This document shows, one piece after another, positions 45,854-54,713 of a stretch of DNA of 64,000 nucleotides. The stretch lies in the NCBI RefSeq assembly GCF_003953935.1, contig NZ_RXLQ01000004.1:248001-312000 (forward strand). Direction: 5' to 3'. The notes under the pieces were generated by a model. The model saw only the letters and a list, made by a program, of their open reading frames with translations. It searched no databases and was not told the DNA's origin. Within the stretch, counting starts at the first letter, position 1. Every line of letters starts with the position of its first letter. Source of the stretch: Massilia atriviolacea (GTDB taxonomy: Bacteria > Pseudomonadota > Gammaproteobacteria > Burkholderiales > Burkholderiaceae_D). The position numbers and the translations under genes are program-made.

Positions 45854-48199
45854 GTGCCGCACGCCAGCATCCCCCACGCTCTTCCGACCGATCCATGGTC
45901 TCTTCGCGAGACCAGCTTCGACCCCGCCACGCATTTTCTGCACGAGACCCTGTTCGCGCTCGGTAACGGCTACATCGGCCAGCGCGCCACGCCCGAAGAA
46001 GGCTATAGCGGCCCGGCCGGCAGCTCGCTCGACGGCACCTACCTCAACGGCTTCTACGAGTCCGAAGCGATCGTCTATCCGGAAGCGGCGTACGGGCTGG
46101 CCAGGACCAGGCAGTTCATGCTCAACGTGCCGAACGCGAAAGGCATCGCCATCTGGATCGGCGACGAGCGCTTCGACCCCTTGCAAGGCACGCTCGACCG
46201 CTACGAGCGCGTGCTGGACTTTCGCACCGGCGTGCTGCGGCGCAGCCTGGAATGGACCTCGGCCGGCGGCAAGCGCCTCGGCCTCGTCACGCGGCGCGTG
46301 GTCTCACTGGCCGACAAGCACCTGTTCGCGCTCGATGTCGAACTGACCGCGCTCAATTTTTCGGGCCAGGTGCGGGTCGAGTCGGGCATCGACGGCGCCG
46401 TGCGCAACCAGGAAGCTGGCGACGATCCGCGCATCGGCTCCGCCGTCTCCGGTCCCGCGCTGCACCTGCTGGCGCTGGAGCAGGGCGCCACCATGTCCAG
46501 CCTGACCCAGCGCACCCACAACAGCGGCTTCACGCTGGTGAGCGCGATCGACACCTTGGCCGCGGTGGCGGGCAGCGCGATCTCGCGCGATCTCGCGGCC
46601 AGCCACAGCTTCACCTTCGACCTGGATGTGATGCTGCCGCAACGCCTGACCAAATACGGGGTCTACTTTTCCTCGCGCGACTATCCGGAGGCCGAACTGG
46701 CAGGACTCGCCGGCGCCGCCCTGGCCAAGGCCAGGCTCGATGGCTTCGACGCCCTGTGCGCGCGCCAGGCGGCCTACCTCGCCGACTTCTGGGACCGCGC
46801 CGACGTGGAAATCGCCGGCGACGACGCGCTCCAGCAAGGCATCCGCTTCAACCAGTTCCACCTGCTGCAATCGGTGGGCCGCGACGGCAAGACCAATATC
46901 GCCGCCAAGGGCGTCACCGGCGAAGGCTACGAAGGCCACTACTTCTGGGACACCGAGATCTACATCTTCCCGTTTTTCTTGTACAGCAAACCCGACGTCG
47001 CCAGAGCGCTGCTGGCCTACCGCTACGCCGGCCTGGAACAAGCCCGCGCACGCGCGCGCCAGATGTCGCACGCCAAAGGCGCGCTGTACCCGTGGCGCAC
47101 CATCGCCGGCGAAGAGTGCTCCGCCTACTTCCCGGCCGGCACCGCGCAGTACCACATCAACGCCGACATCGCCTACTCCATCAAGCTGTATCTGGACGCC
47201 ACCGGCGACCTCGATTACATGGCGCAGGCCGGGGCCGAAATCGTGCTGGAAACCGCGCGCATCTGGATCGGCATCGGCAATTACGACCGCGCCGGGCGCT
47301 TCTGCATCAACGAAGTCACCGGTCCCGACGAATACACGGCGCTGGTGAACAACAACTACTACACCAATGCCATGGCGCAGATGCACCTGCGCTTCGCGGC
47401 GGAGATTGTCGACACCCTGCGCGGCGCGCGTGCGCACGACTTCGAACGCATCGCGCAAGCCATCGGCCTGGACGACGCCGAACCGGCCGCCTGGCGCCGC
47501 GCCGCCGGCCGCATGGCGCTGCCCTACGACGCCGCCCTCGGCATCCACGAGCAGGACGACAGCTTCCTCGGCAAAAAGCCGTGGGACTTCGCCGCCACGC
47601 CGAAAGAGAACTACCCGCTGCTGCTGCACTACCACCCGCTGGTGATCTACCGCCACCAGGTCTGCAAGCAGGCCGACGTGGTGCTGGCGCTGCTGCTGCT
47701 GTCCGACCAGTTCACGCAGGACGACAAGAAGCGCGACTTCGACTACTACGAAGCGGTGACCACCCACGATTCGTCGCTGTCGTCCTGTATCTTCAGCATC
47801 ATCGCGTCCGAAGTGGGCTACCACGACAAGGCCTACGACTATTTTCTCGAGACCGCGCGCCTGGACCTGGACGACACGCACGGGAACACCCATTACGGCG
47901 TGCACACGGCGGCCATGGCCGGCACCTGGATGGGCGTGGCCTACGGCTTTGCCGGCATGCGCGTGGCCGACGGCGCGCTGCGCTTCGCGCCCACCCTGCC
48001 GCCGCGCTGGCAGCACTACCAGTTCCGGATTCACATCCACGGCGCGCTGCTGCAAGTGCGCGTCGACGCCGCCGAAGCGCGTTACACCCTGCTGCAGGGC
48101 GAGTCGCTGACGTTGACCCACGCAAGCGAGCGCGTGTCGCTCACGCGCGCCGCGCCATCGGCAGCGGTGGCGCGCCAACTTCAGGAGCAAACGGCATGA
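45854..48199 (+). CDS. Glycoside hydrolase family 65 disaccharide phosphorylase
   Basis: A 781-residue GH65 protein. The (alpha/alpha)6 barrel has HYFWDTEIYIFPFFLYS, and the general acid Glu lies in NEVTGPDEYTALVNNN. Family members phosphorolyse maltose, kojibiose, nigerose or trehalose to beta-glucose 1-phosphate plus glucose; linkage specificity cannot be read here. The start is GTG at 45854, behind AAGGA seven bases upstream. It overlaps the beta-phosphoglucomutase gene by 4 bp (ATGA), which matches the reaction order. No signal peptide, so the sugar is split in the cytoplasm. Confidence 0.9.
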   Translation: MPHASIPHALPTDPWSLRETSFDPATHFLHETLFALGNGYIGQRATPEEGYSGPAGSSLDGTYLNGFYESEAIVYPEAAYGLARTRQFMLNVPNAKGIAIWIGDERFDPLQGTLDRYERVLDFRTGVLRRSLEWTSAGGKRLGLVTRRVVSLADKHLFALDVELTALNFSGQVRVESGIDGAVRNQEAGDDPRIGSAVSGPALHLLALEQGATMSSLTQRTHNSGFTLVSAIDTLAAVAGSAISRDLAASHSFTFDLDVMLPQRLTKYGVYFSSRDYPEAELAGLAGAALAKARLDGFDALCARQAAYLADFWDRADVEIAGDDALQQGIRFNQFHLLQSVGRDGKTNIAAKGVTGEGYEGHYFWDTEIYIFPFFLYSKPDVARALLAYRYAGLEQARARARQMSHAKGALYPWRTIAGEECSAYFPAGTAQYHINADIAYSIKLYLDATGDLDYMAQAGAEIVLETARIWIGIGNYDRAGRFCINEVTGPDEYTALVNNNYYTNAMAQMHLRFAAEIVDTLRGARAHDFERIAQAIGLDDAEPAAWRRAAGRMALPYDAALGIHEQDDSFLGKKPWDFAATPKENYPLLLHYHPLVIYRHQVCKQADVVLALLLLSDQFTQDDKKRDFDYYEAVTTHDSSLSSCIFSIIASEVGYHDKAYDYFLETARLDLDDTHGNTHYGVHTAAMAGTWMGVAYGFAGMRVADGALRFAPTLPPRWQHYQFRIHIHGALLQVRVDAAEARYTLLQGESLTLTHASERVSLTRAAPSAAVARQLQEQTA

Positions 48200-48837
48200 G
48201 CAGGTTCAAGGCAGTCATTTTCGATCTGGACGGCGTCATCACCGACACCGCGCATTATCATTACCTGGCCTGGAAGCGGCTGGCCGAAGCGGAGGGCGTG
48301 CATTTCGACGAAGCCTTCAACGAACAGTTGAAGGGCATCGACCGCATGGGTTCCCTGAACCTGATCCTGGCCGGCGCGCCGCGCAGCTACAGCGATGCGC
48401 GCAAGCTGGCGCTGGCCGACGCCAAGAACGGCCACTACCAGGAGCTGATCGCCACCATGTCGGAGGCCGACCTGCTGCCCGGCGCGGTCGAGGCGCTGGC
48501 GGCGGTGCGCGCGGCCGGCCTGCGCATCGGCCTCGCCTCGGTCAGCAAGAACGCCTTCACGGTGCTCGAACGGCTCGGCATCCGCGCGCGCTTCGATTAC
48601 GTGGTCGACGCCGCGCTGATCGCCAACAGCAAGCCGCATCCGGAGATCTTCTTGACGGCCGCGCGCGAACTGGGCGTGGCGCCGGCCGACTGCCTGGGCG
48701 TGGAAGACGCGGTGGCCGGCGTGGCATCGATCAAGAGCGCCGGCATGTGGGCGCTCGGCATCGGCAGAGCGGACGTGCTCACGCAAGCCGACCGGGTCAT
48801 CCCGGCGCTGGACCGCTTCAAGCTGGAGGAATATTAA
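48196..48837 (+). CDS. pgmB: Beta-phosphoglucomutase
   Basis: A 213-residue HAD-superfamily enzyme. The nucleophile region is VIFDLDGVITDTAHYH (Asp and the general acid/base Asp two residues on), followed by the cap helix LAWKRLAEAEGVHFDE and IGLASVSKNAF. The late HAD motif is VEDAVAGVASI. It converts beta-glucose 1-phosphate to glucose 6-phosphate, directly downstream of the GH65 phosphorylase. The same frame is open far upstream inside the GH65 gene, so the correct start is the ATG at 48196, coupled through ATGA. Confidence 0.9.
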   Translation: MSRFKAVIFDLDGVITDTAHYHYLAWKRLAEAEGVHFDEAFNEQLKGIDRMGSLNLILAGAPRSYSDARKLALADAKNGHYQELIATMSEADLLPGAVEALAAVRAAGLRIGLASVSKNAFTVLERLGIRARFDYVVDAALIANSKPHPEIFLTAARELGVAPADCLGVEDAVAGVASIKSAGMWALGIGRADVLTQADRVIPALDRFKLEEY

Positions 48838-48855
48838 TACCAATAAGCGCCATGA

Positions 48856-48932
48856 CACCGTCATTCCCGCGCAGGCGGGAATCCAAGGCTTCTTCGCCGT
48901 GGGGCGCCTGGCCCGTCGCGGGAATGACGGTG
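48856..48932. repeat. REP-like dispersed inverted repeat, copy 1
   Basis: Outer arms CACCGTCATTCCCGCG and CGCGGGAATGACGGTG are a perfect 16-bp inverted repeat; the left arm continues into GCAGGCGGGAATCC. The same sequence type recurs at 58645-58721. It lies between the mutase and the transporter genes and could form an mRNA-stabilising or terminating hairpin. Confidence 0.75.
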
Positions 48933-48975
48933 CAGCAGGAAGTAGCACACCAAAATAAAAAATATTGGAGACAGT

Positions 48976-50205
48976 GTGAAAAACCAACGCATCATGTTAG
49001 CCCTCTTCTTGATTTACTTCGTCTTTGCGATCCTGTTGAACAGCGTCGGCACGGTCATCCTCCAGGTCATCGGCAACTACGGCGTGAGCAAATCGAGCGC
49101 CAGCATCCTGGAAGCGTTCAAGGACTTGCCGATCGCGCTCGTGTCCTTCCTGGTGGCGTCCTTCCTGCCGCGCATCGGCTACAAGAACGCCATGCTGGCC
49201 GCGCTGGCGCTGGTCACCGCCGCCTGCGTCGCCATGCCGCTGCTGCCCGCCTTCTGGACCGCCAAGCTGCTGTTCCTGTGCGTGGGCGTGGCGTTCGCGC
49301 TGGTCAAGGTGTCGGTGTATTCGACCCTGGGCCTGATCGCGCGCGACCGCCGCCATCACGCCGGCATCATGAATACGCTGGAAGGCGTGTTCATGGTCGG
49401 TGTGTTGAGCGCCTACTGGATCTTCGGCTGGTTCATCGACTCGTCCGACCCCGCCTCGCGCAGCTGGCTGCAGGTGTACTGGGTGCTGGCCGCGCTGTGC
49501 GGCCTGACCTTCGTGCTGGTTCTTTGCACCGCCTTCGACGAAGGCACGGCGCAGCTGCCGCAAGGGCGCAGCCGCTGGGACGACTTTACGGCCATGCTCA
49601 AGCTGTTCTTCAAGCCGCTGGTGTGCGTGTTCGTCATGACCGCCTTCCTGTACGTGCTGATCGAGCAGAGCGTGGGCACCTGGCTGCCGACCTTCAATAA
49701 CGAAATCCTCAAGCTGCCGGCGGCCATGAGCGTGCAGGTCACCAGCATCTTCGCCGCCTGCCTCGCCATCGGGCGCCTGTCCGCCGGATTCGTCATGCGC
49801 AGGATGAACTGGTACCCGGTGATGAACATCTGCGTGATCGGCATGGCCGCGATGGTGCTGCTGGCGCTTCCGCTCACGCACGACGTGGTGGCCGACCCCG
49901 GCATCAGCTGGTCCAGCGCGCCGCTGGCGACCTTCCTGTTTCCGCTGATCGGGCTGTTCATGGCGCCGATCTACCCCGGCATCAATTCGGTCATGCTCAG
50001 TTCCCTGCCGCCGCACCAGCACTCGTCGATGACCGGGCTGCTGGTGATTTTTTCGGCGCTGGGCGGCACCACCGGCTCCTTCATCACCGGCTACGTGTTC
50101 GGCAATTTCAGCGGCCACTTCGCCTTCTACCTGACGCTGGTGCCGATCACCCTGGTGCTGGTTACCTTGTACTTCTTCAAGCGGCAGGTCGATCGTGCCG
50201 CCTGA
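48976..50205 (+). CDS. MFS sugar transporter
   Basis: A 409-residue, 12-helix major facilitator. KVSVYSTLGLIARDRRHHAG follows the fifth helix, and the N-terminal SKSSASILEAFKDLP resembles sugar-proton symporters such as the FucP/NagP type. It is expected to take up the disaccharide from the periplasm after outer-membrane import by the TonB-dependent receptor. The GTG start at 48976 has GGAG five bases before it. It is the last structural gene of the locus. Confidence 0.85.
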   Translation: MKNQRIMLALFLIYFVFAILLNSVGTVILQVIGNYGVSKSSASILEAFKDLPIALVSFLVASFLPRIGYKNAMLAALALVTAACVAMPLLPAFWTAKLLFLCVGVAFALVKVSVYSTLGLIARDRRHHAGIMNTLEGVFMVGVLSAYWIFGWFIDSSDPASRSWLQVYWVLAALCGLTFVLVLCTAFDEGTAQLPQGRSRWDDFTAMLKLFFKPLVCVFVMTAFLYVLIEQSVGTWLPTFNNEILKLPAAMSVQVTSIFAACLAIGRLSAGFVMRRMNWYPVMNICVIGMAAMVLLALPLTHDVVADPGISWSSAPLATFLFPLIGLFMAPIYPGINSVMLSSLPPHQHSSMTGLLVIFSALGGTTGSFITGYVFGNFSGHFAFYLTLVPITLVLVTLYFFKRQVDRAA

Positions 50206-50214
50206 CCGTGTTGC

Positions 50215-50220
50215 TATAAT
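50215..50220 (+). promoter_or_regulatory. Possible -10 box (TATAAT)
   Basis: A perfect TATAAT 36 bp before the second LacI gene; no good -35 hexamer is seen at the right distance. Confidence 0.35.
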
Positions 50221-50256
50221 TGCCGTCTTTACGACATCGACCAACGAAGTTCGACC

Positions 50257-51267
50257 ATGAATCTCAAGAGCCTGGCCCGTACGCTCGGGATTTCGAAGAC
50301 CACCGTCAGCCGCGCCCTGAACGGCTACCCCGAAGTCAATGTCCACACCCGCGAACGCGTGCTGGCCGCCGCCAAGGAAGCCGGCTACGAAGCCAATCCG
50401 ATGGCGCGCAGCCTCGCGGTGGGCCGCACCAATGTCTTCGGCATCATCTACCCGCTGCTGCCCAGCGACCTGGGCGACCCGATGTTCCTGGGTGTGGTGG
50501 GCGGCATGTCGGCCGCGCTCGAAAAGAGCAAGATGAACCTGATCATCGCGCCGGTCTCGCCGCAGAACGAGCTGCCCTCGTACGAACAGATGGTGCGCGG
50601 GCGCCGCGTCGATGGCCTGGTCGTCAGCCGCACGCTGGTGCACGACGAGCGCATTGCCTACCTGGTGAAGAAGGGTTTTCCCTTCGTGGCGCACGGGCGC
50701 ACGGAACTCAAGCAAGCGTACGCCTGGTTCGACTACGACAACGAGGCCGGCATCGGCCTGGCGTGCGCGCACCTGATCGAACATGGCCACCGCCGCATCG
50801 CGCTGGTGAGCGCACCGCTCGAACTCAATTTTGCATGCCAGCGCAAGAACAGCTTCATCGCCTGCATGACGCAGGCCGGCCTGGCTGTCGATCCGCGCCA
50901 CCTGGTCGAGAACACGCTGGACCGGCGCACCGGCTACCAGGCCATGCAGGAGCTGCTGGCCTGTTCGCCGCGCCCGAGCGCCGTCATCGTCGACAATCAC
51001 CTCTCCGGCGTGGGCGCGGTGCGCGCGCTGCTGGACGCCGGGATCGACATCGGCAAGGACATGTCGGTCATCGTCTGGGGCAGCATCGAGGACAGCCTGG
51101 TCGGATCGAACGTCACCACCATCGACCAGCCGGGTCCCACCGAGGCCGGCGCGAAGATGACCGAGATGCTCTCGGCCCTGGTGGCGGGCACGCCGCCGGC
51201 GCAGTTGCAGGTCCTGTGGCAGCCGGTGCTGCTGCCCGGCGCCACGGTCGGGCGCTGTCCCGCTTAG
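50257..51267 (+). CDS. LacI-family regulator, second in the locus
   Basis: A 336-residue repressor. The helix-turn-helix is MNLKSLARTLGISKTTVSRALN, the hinge is NPMARSLAVGRTNVFGI, and the sugar-binding domain ends in VTTIDQPGPTEAGAKM. Compared with the first LacI it has the simpler N-terminus that usually binds CG-centred operators, so it is the best candidate for the CAAACCGGTTTG sites in the GH65 promoter. It sits 51 bp after the transporter. Confidence 0.85.
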   Translation: MNLKSLARTLGISKTTVSRALNGYPEVNVHTRERVLAAAKEAGYEANPMARSLAVGRTNVFGIIYPLLPSDLGDPMFLGVVGGMSAALEKSKMNLIIAPVSPQNELPSYEQMVRGRRVDGLVVSRTLVHDERIAYLVKKGFPFVAHGRTELKQAYAWFDYDNEAGIGLACAHLIEHGHRRIALVSAPLELNFACQRKNSFIACMTQAGLAVDPRHLVENTLDRRTGYQAMQELLACSPRPSAVIVDNHLSGVGAVRALLDAGIDIGKDMSVIVWGSIEDSLVGSNVTTIDQPGPTEAGAKMTEMLSALVAGTPPAQLQVLWQPVLLPGATVGRCPA

Positions 51268-51275
51268 ATTGCGGC

Positions 51276-51507
51276 GCGCCAGTCGCATTGACGTTCATGC
51301 AAAATTGCCTTACTCTCTACACGGGCGGATCCTTCAAGCCGGCCTGTTCTTGCCTCGTGCAGGGACAAGCCTCTACGGGGCTACCCCGTGGGACAGGTAG
51401 TATTGTGCAATTCACCGCATGAGCCGCCGTGCGCTGCCGCGCACGCTAGCTCGCGCATCACGAGACTGGTTGAAGGCGCTCCGCCCACCCCTCAAAGTTA
51501 AGCAGGT
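51276..51507 (+). ncRNA. Candidate retron msr-msd RNA upstream of the reverse transcriptase
   Basis: A 240-bp non-coding gap directly before a retron-type reverse transcriptase. By eye it folds into several stems: 51349-51369 (CTTGCCT/AGG-GA-CAAG), 51375-51389 (ACGGGG/CCCCGT), 51429-51444 (GTGCGC/GCGCAC), enclosed by AATTGC (51303-51308) with GCAATT (51407-51412). CCAGTC (51279-51284) is complementary to GACTGG (51464-51469) and could be a short a1/a2 pair. Size, position and density of hairpins match retron ncRNA; the exact ends and branch G are not determined. Confidence 0.5.
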
Positions 51508-52842
51508 ATGATTCCCAAAGACGCCGTCGCCCTGGCGCTCGCCGACACCATGCTGGCGCGCGATGCAACGCTCGCAGGCCTGATCGCCAGTGCGACCTGG
51601 GCGTTCGACCATCCATGGCCGTGGATCCCGGCGCTGTGCGAAGCGATCCACGCGCGCACCGCCGAACACTTTTACCATGTCAGCCGCGATGAACTGGCGC
51701 GTATCATCTTCGAGCTCGACGTGTTTCACGACGCCTGGGAGGGCGACGCGCCCGCGCCGCACATCAAGCGCTACTGCCTCGACCTGCCGATCGTGCCGCT
51801 TGCGCCCGACTGGCTGGCCGCGCTCGCGCTGCCGGCCCTGCCGTCGGTGGGCGAACTGGCGCAGTGGCTGCGCCTGCGTCCCGACGAACTCGACTGGTTC
51901 GCCGACCGGTGGCGCGTGGCGCCGTCGGCGCAGGCGCAGCTTCGGCACTACCACTACCGCTGGGTGCCCAAGCGCAGCGGCGGCGTGCGCCTGATTGAAA
52001 TTCCCAAGCAGCGCCTGCGCGCCATGCAGGCGACCATCCTGCGCGAGATCCTCGAGCGCGTGCCCGCGCATCCGGCTGCGCATGGCTTCCGCCGTGGGCG
52101 GTCCTGCCTCACCCATGCGGCCCTGCATACCGGACAGCGCGTGGTAATCCGCATGGACCTCAAGGATTTCTTCCCCAGCATTCCGGCCTCGCGCATTCAC
52201 GCGCTGTTTGCCAGGCTCGGTTACTCGCAGACCGTCGCGGGCGTGCTGGCGCGCCTGTGCGTCAATCGCGTGCCGGCCGGCGTGCTGCGCGAACCGGCCG
52301 GCGAGAACACGCTCACCTGGGCCCAGCGCCAGGCACTGCGCGCGCCGCACCTGCCGCAAGGCTCGCCCTGTTCGCCCGCGCTGGCCAATGCCTGCGCCTG
52401 GCGCCTCGACGTGCGCCTGGACACGCTGGCGCACTCGCTCGGCGCGCGCTACAGCCGCTATGCGGACGACCTGGTGTTTTCCGGCGGGCGCGCACTGGAA
52501 CGGGCGATGGACCGCTTTCACGCGCAGGTCGGCGCCATCGCCCTCGAAGAAGGCTTTGCCGTCAACACCCGCAAGACGCGCATGATGCGTGAAGGCGTGC
52601 GCCAGCAGGTCACCGGGATCGTCGTCAACCGCCATCCGAATATCGCGCGCAGCGAGTTCGACCTGCTCAAGGCCACGCTGACCAACTGCGTGCGCCACGG
52701 ACCGCAGGGGCAGAACCGCGACAACCGGCCGGATTTTCGCGCCTGGCTGGCGGGCAAGGTGGCCTATGCCGCGATGGTCAATCCCCGCCGCGGCGCGCGC
52801 TTGCAGCGCCTGTTCGGCGCGATCGCCTGGAGTGCGCCGTGA
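51508..52842 (+). CDS. Retron-type reverse transcriptase
   Basis: A 444-residue RNA-directed DNA polymerase. About 145 residues of unassigned N-terminal region precede the fingers. HGFRRGRSCLTHA, the catalytic RMDLKDFFPSI (Asp217), LPQGSPCSPALAN, RYADDLVFSG (318-321) and the retron-characteristic VTGIVVN (368-374) are all present. The PQG-x3-SP motif argues against a diversity-generating-retroelement enzyme, and a maturase/endonuclease domain is absent. It should copy its upstream ncRNA into msDNA. Its stop overlaps the next start (ATGA), tying it to a membrane protein. Confidence 0.85.
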   Translation: MIPKDAVALALADTMLARDATLAGLIASATWAFDHPWPWIPALCEAIHARTAEHFYHVSRDELARIIFELDVFHDAWEGDAPAPHIKRYCLDLPIVPLAPDWLAALALPALPSVGELAQWLRLRPDELDWFADRWRVAPSAQAQLRHYHYRWVPKRSGGVRLIEIPKQRLRAMQATILREILERVPAHPAAHGFRRGRSCLTHAALHTGQRVVIRMDLKDFFPSIPASRIHALFARLGYSQTVAGVLARLCVNRVPAGVLREPAGENTLTWAQRQALRAPHLPQGSPCSPALANACAWRLDVRLDTLAHSLGARYSRYADDLVFSGGRALERAMDRFHAQVGAIALEEGFAVNTRKTRMMREGVRQQVTGIVVNRHPNIARSEFDLLKATLTNCVRHGPQGQNRDNRPDFRAWLAGKVAYAAMVNPRRGARLQRLFGAIAWSAP

Positions 52843-53369
52843 CGCCGGTGCCGCCCAATGTGTACGCCGCGCCCAAGTCCAGCTTCCAGGAAGCGCCCCT
52901 GGCGCATTGCTGGCGCGAGGGCGACATGCTGGTCGCCCCGGCCCAATCGCGCCTGCCGCTGCGCTGCGTCAAGTGCAACGCGCCGGCGACCCTGGACAGG
53001 CCGCGTGCCTTTTACTGGAACCATCCTGGCTGGTACCTGCTGTTACTGGTCGTCGTGTACGTCGCGATCGCCCTGTTCGTGCGCAAAAAGGCGATTGTCT
53101 CGATCGGCCTGTGCGGCCGGCACCGCCGCCGTCGCCGCCTTCTGTCCTGGGGCGGCTATGGCCTGTTTGCGCTCGGCCTGTACGCGCTGATGTCGGCCAT
53201 CGACCCGGTCAGGCCGTTCCTGGGATGGGTCGGATGCCTGCTCATGCTCGCAGGTATTCTGTGCGCCAGCATCGGCGCGCGCTTGCTGCGCGTGGTGCGC
53301 ATTACCGACCACGAGATCCGTTTCAAAGGCTGCGGCCCCGCCTTTCTCGACTCGCTCCCCCCGCATTGA
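52839..53369 (+). CDS. Two- or three-helix membrane protein with zinc-ribbon-like motifs
   Basis: A 176-residue protein. A cytoplasmic N-terminal segment has LRCVKCNAPA and, after the first membrane helix (WYLLLLVVVYVAIALFV), LCGRHRRRRR; the CxxC and CxxH together could bind zinc. Two further helices follow, then RITDHEIRFKGCGPAFLDSLPPH. It is coupled by a 4-bp overlap to the reverse transcriptase, the position of retron effector genes. A paralogue lies at 54714-55253. Membrane effector for the retron, or an unrelated signalling protein; not resolved. Confidence 0.75.
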   Translation: MTPVPPNVYAAPKSSFQEAPLAHCWREGDMLVAPAQSRLPLRCVKCNAPATLDRPRAFYWNHPGWYLLLLVVVYVAIALFVRKKAIVSIGLCGRHRRRRRLLSWGGYGLFALGLYALMSAIDPVRPFLGWVGCLLMLAGILCASIGARLLRVVRITDHEIRFKGCGPAFLDSLPPH

Positions 53370-53386
53370 GAAAACACAGGAAACAA

Positions 53387-53830
53387 TTGGAAGCCATCAT
53401 CTTCGTCGGCCTGCAAGCCAGCGGCAAGTCGACCTTTTACAAGAACAACTATTTCAACACGCACCTGCGCATCAGCAACGACCTGTTGAAAACCAGATAC
53501 CGCGAGAAAAAGCTGCTGGAGATCTGCCTCGAAACCGGTATGCCTTTCGTGGTCGACAACACGAATCCCACGCGCGAGGTGCGGGCGAAGTACATCGATA
53601 TGCTCAAAGGCAGCAAGTTCAAGATCCGCTGCGTGTATTTTCGCATCGACCTGGAACGCTCGCTGGCCTGGAACCGCGGCCGCAGCGGCGCCGCGCTGAT
53701 CCCGGATGTCGGCATTTTCGACACCCACAAGCGCATCGAACTGCCCAGCCTGGCGGAAGGCTTCGACGAACTGCATTACGTCGACATCATCGACAATCAA
53801 TTTATCGTAAAGGCATGGAATGAAATTTGA
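53387..53830 (+). CDS. P-loop kinase, polynucleotide-kinase-like
   Basis: A 147-residue AAA_33/PNK-like protein. Walker A GLQASGKS is at residues 8-15, NDLLKTRYREKK follows, and VVDNTNPTREVRAKY resembles the DNTN segment of T4 polynucleotide kinase, with an arginine-rich lid (LAWNRGRSG). I chose the TTG at 53387 because AGGA lies five bases before it and no ATG is near the Walker loop. It would phosphorylate 5'-OH nucleic acid ends. Its stop overlaps the Thg1-like gene by 11 bp. Confidence 0.75.
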   Translation: MEAIIFVGLQASGKSTFYKNNYFNTHLRISNDLLKTRYREKKLLEICLETGMPFVVDNTNPTREVRAKYIDMLKGSKFKIRCVYFRIDLERSLAWNRGRSGAALIPDVGIFDTHKRIELPSLAEGFDELHYVDIIDNQFIVKAWNEI

Positions 53831-54578
53831 CGAACTCGACGCGATGATGCGCGCTTACGAAACCGCCAGCGACCGTTGCGTGGAGCCCGGCGTGTACATG
53901 GTGGCGCGCATCGACGGCCGTAGTTTTACCAGGCTGACCAAGGAAAAAGTCAGTTTCGAGGCGCTGTTCGACGTGCGTTTTCGCGACCTGATGGCCGAGA
54001 CCACGCGTCACCTGATGAACTGCGGTTTCAAGGTCGTCTACGCCTACACCGAAAGCGACGAAATCTCGCTGCTGTTCGACCTCGATATCGATGCCTACGG
54101 CCGCAAGCTGCGCAAGTATACCTCGATCCTGGCGGCTGAGGCCTCGGCAAAATTGAGTCTGATGCTGGGCGAGCTGGCCGCATTCGATTGCCGCATTTGC
54201 GAGCTGCCTGACCGCAAGACCGTGGTCGATTATTTCCGCTGGCGTAATGAAGACGCGCATCGTAACGGCCTCAATGCGCACTGCTACTGGATGCTGAGGA
54301 AAGAGGGTGTGGCCAGGGGCGCGGCGGCGGCGCAGATCGAGGGCCGCAGCATCGAGGACAAGGTGGCGCTGCTGGCCAGTCGCGGCATCGATTTCCACAG
54401 CTTGCCGGCATGGCAGTTGCGCGGCGCCGGGTTTTACTGGGTGGACCAGGAAAAACGCGGCTACAACCCAAAGCAGCGGATCGAGGTCGTGTCCAGCAAG
54501 CGGGTCATCAAAACCGACATCGCTCTGCCCGCAGGTGTGGCCTATGCCGACTTTGTGCGCGCCATGCTGCCGGCATGA
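53820..54578 (+). CDS. Thg1-like 3'-5' nucleotidyltransferase
   Basis: A 252-residue tRNA-His guanylyltransferase-family protein. ARIDGRSFTRL contains Asp32, and AYTESDEISLLF contains Asp80 and Glu81, the three metal-binding carboxylates of the palm. RNEDAHRNGLNAHCYW replaces the HINNLYN motif of eukaryotic Thg1, which marks it as a bacterial Thg1-like protein. Such proteins add nucleotides to 5' ends in the reverse (3'-5') direction and repair truncated tRNAs. It overlaps the kinase gene, suggesting that end phosphorylation and 5' extension are linked. Confidence 0.85.
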   Translation: MKFDELDAMMRAYETASDRCVEPGVYMVARIDGRSFTRLTKEKVSFEALFDVRFRDLMAETTRHLMNCGFKVVYAYTESDEISLLFDLDIDAYGRKLRKYTSILAAEASAKLSLMLGELAAFDCRICELPDRKTVVDYFRWRNEDAHRNGLNAHCYWMLRKEGVARGAAAAQIEGRSIEDKVALLASRGIDFHSLPAWQLRGAGFYWVDQEKRGYNPKQRIEVVSSKRVIKTDIALPAGVAYADFVRAMLPA

Positions 54579-54713
54579 GTCCGCGGTCTGGGCGTGCGTC
54601 AAGCTGCCAGCGACGATACAAAAGCAACGACCGGTCGAAATGGTCGCTGGTTGCCGCCAGTGATTGCTTATACTTTTCTCGGATGAAAATGGAACCCTTC
54701 GCCGAAAGCCGCC

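Noticed and set aside
46252-48837. 861-codon frame running through the GH65 gene into the phosphoglucomutase
   Set aside because: Only its last 213 codons are real (pgmB); the rest is an out-of-frame reading of GH65 with an Arg-rich composition.
51508-52842. Group II intron or diversity-generating retroelement as the source of the reverse transcriptase
   Set aside because: No maturase or endonuclease domain, no variable/template repeat pair visible, and the PQG-x3-SP and VTG motifs fit retron enzymes better.
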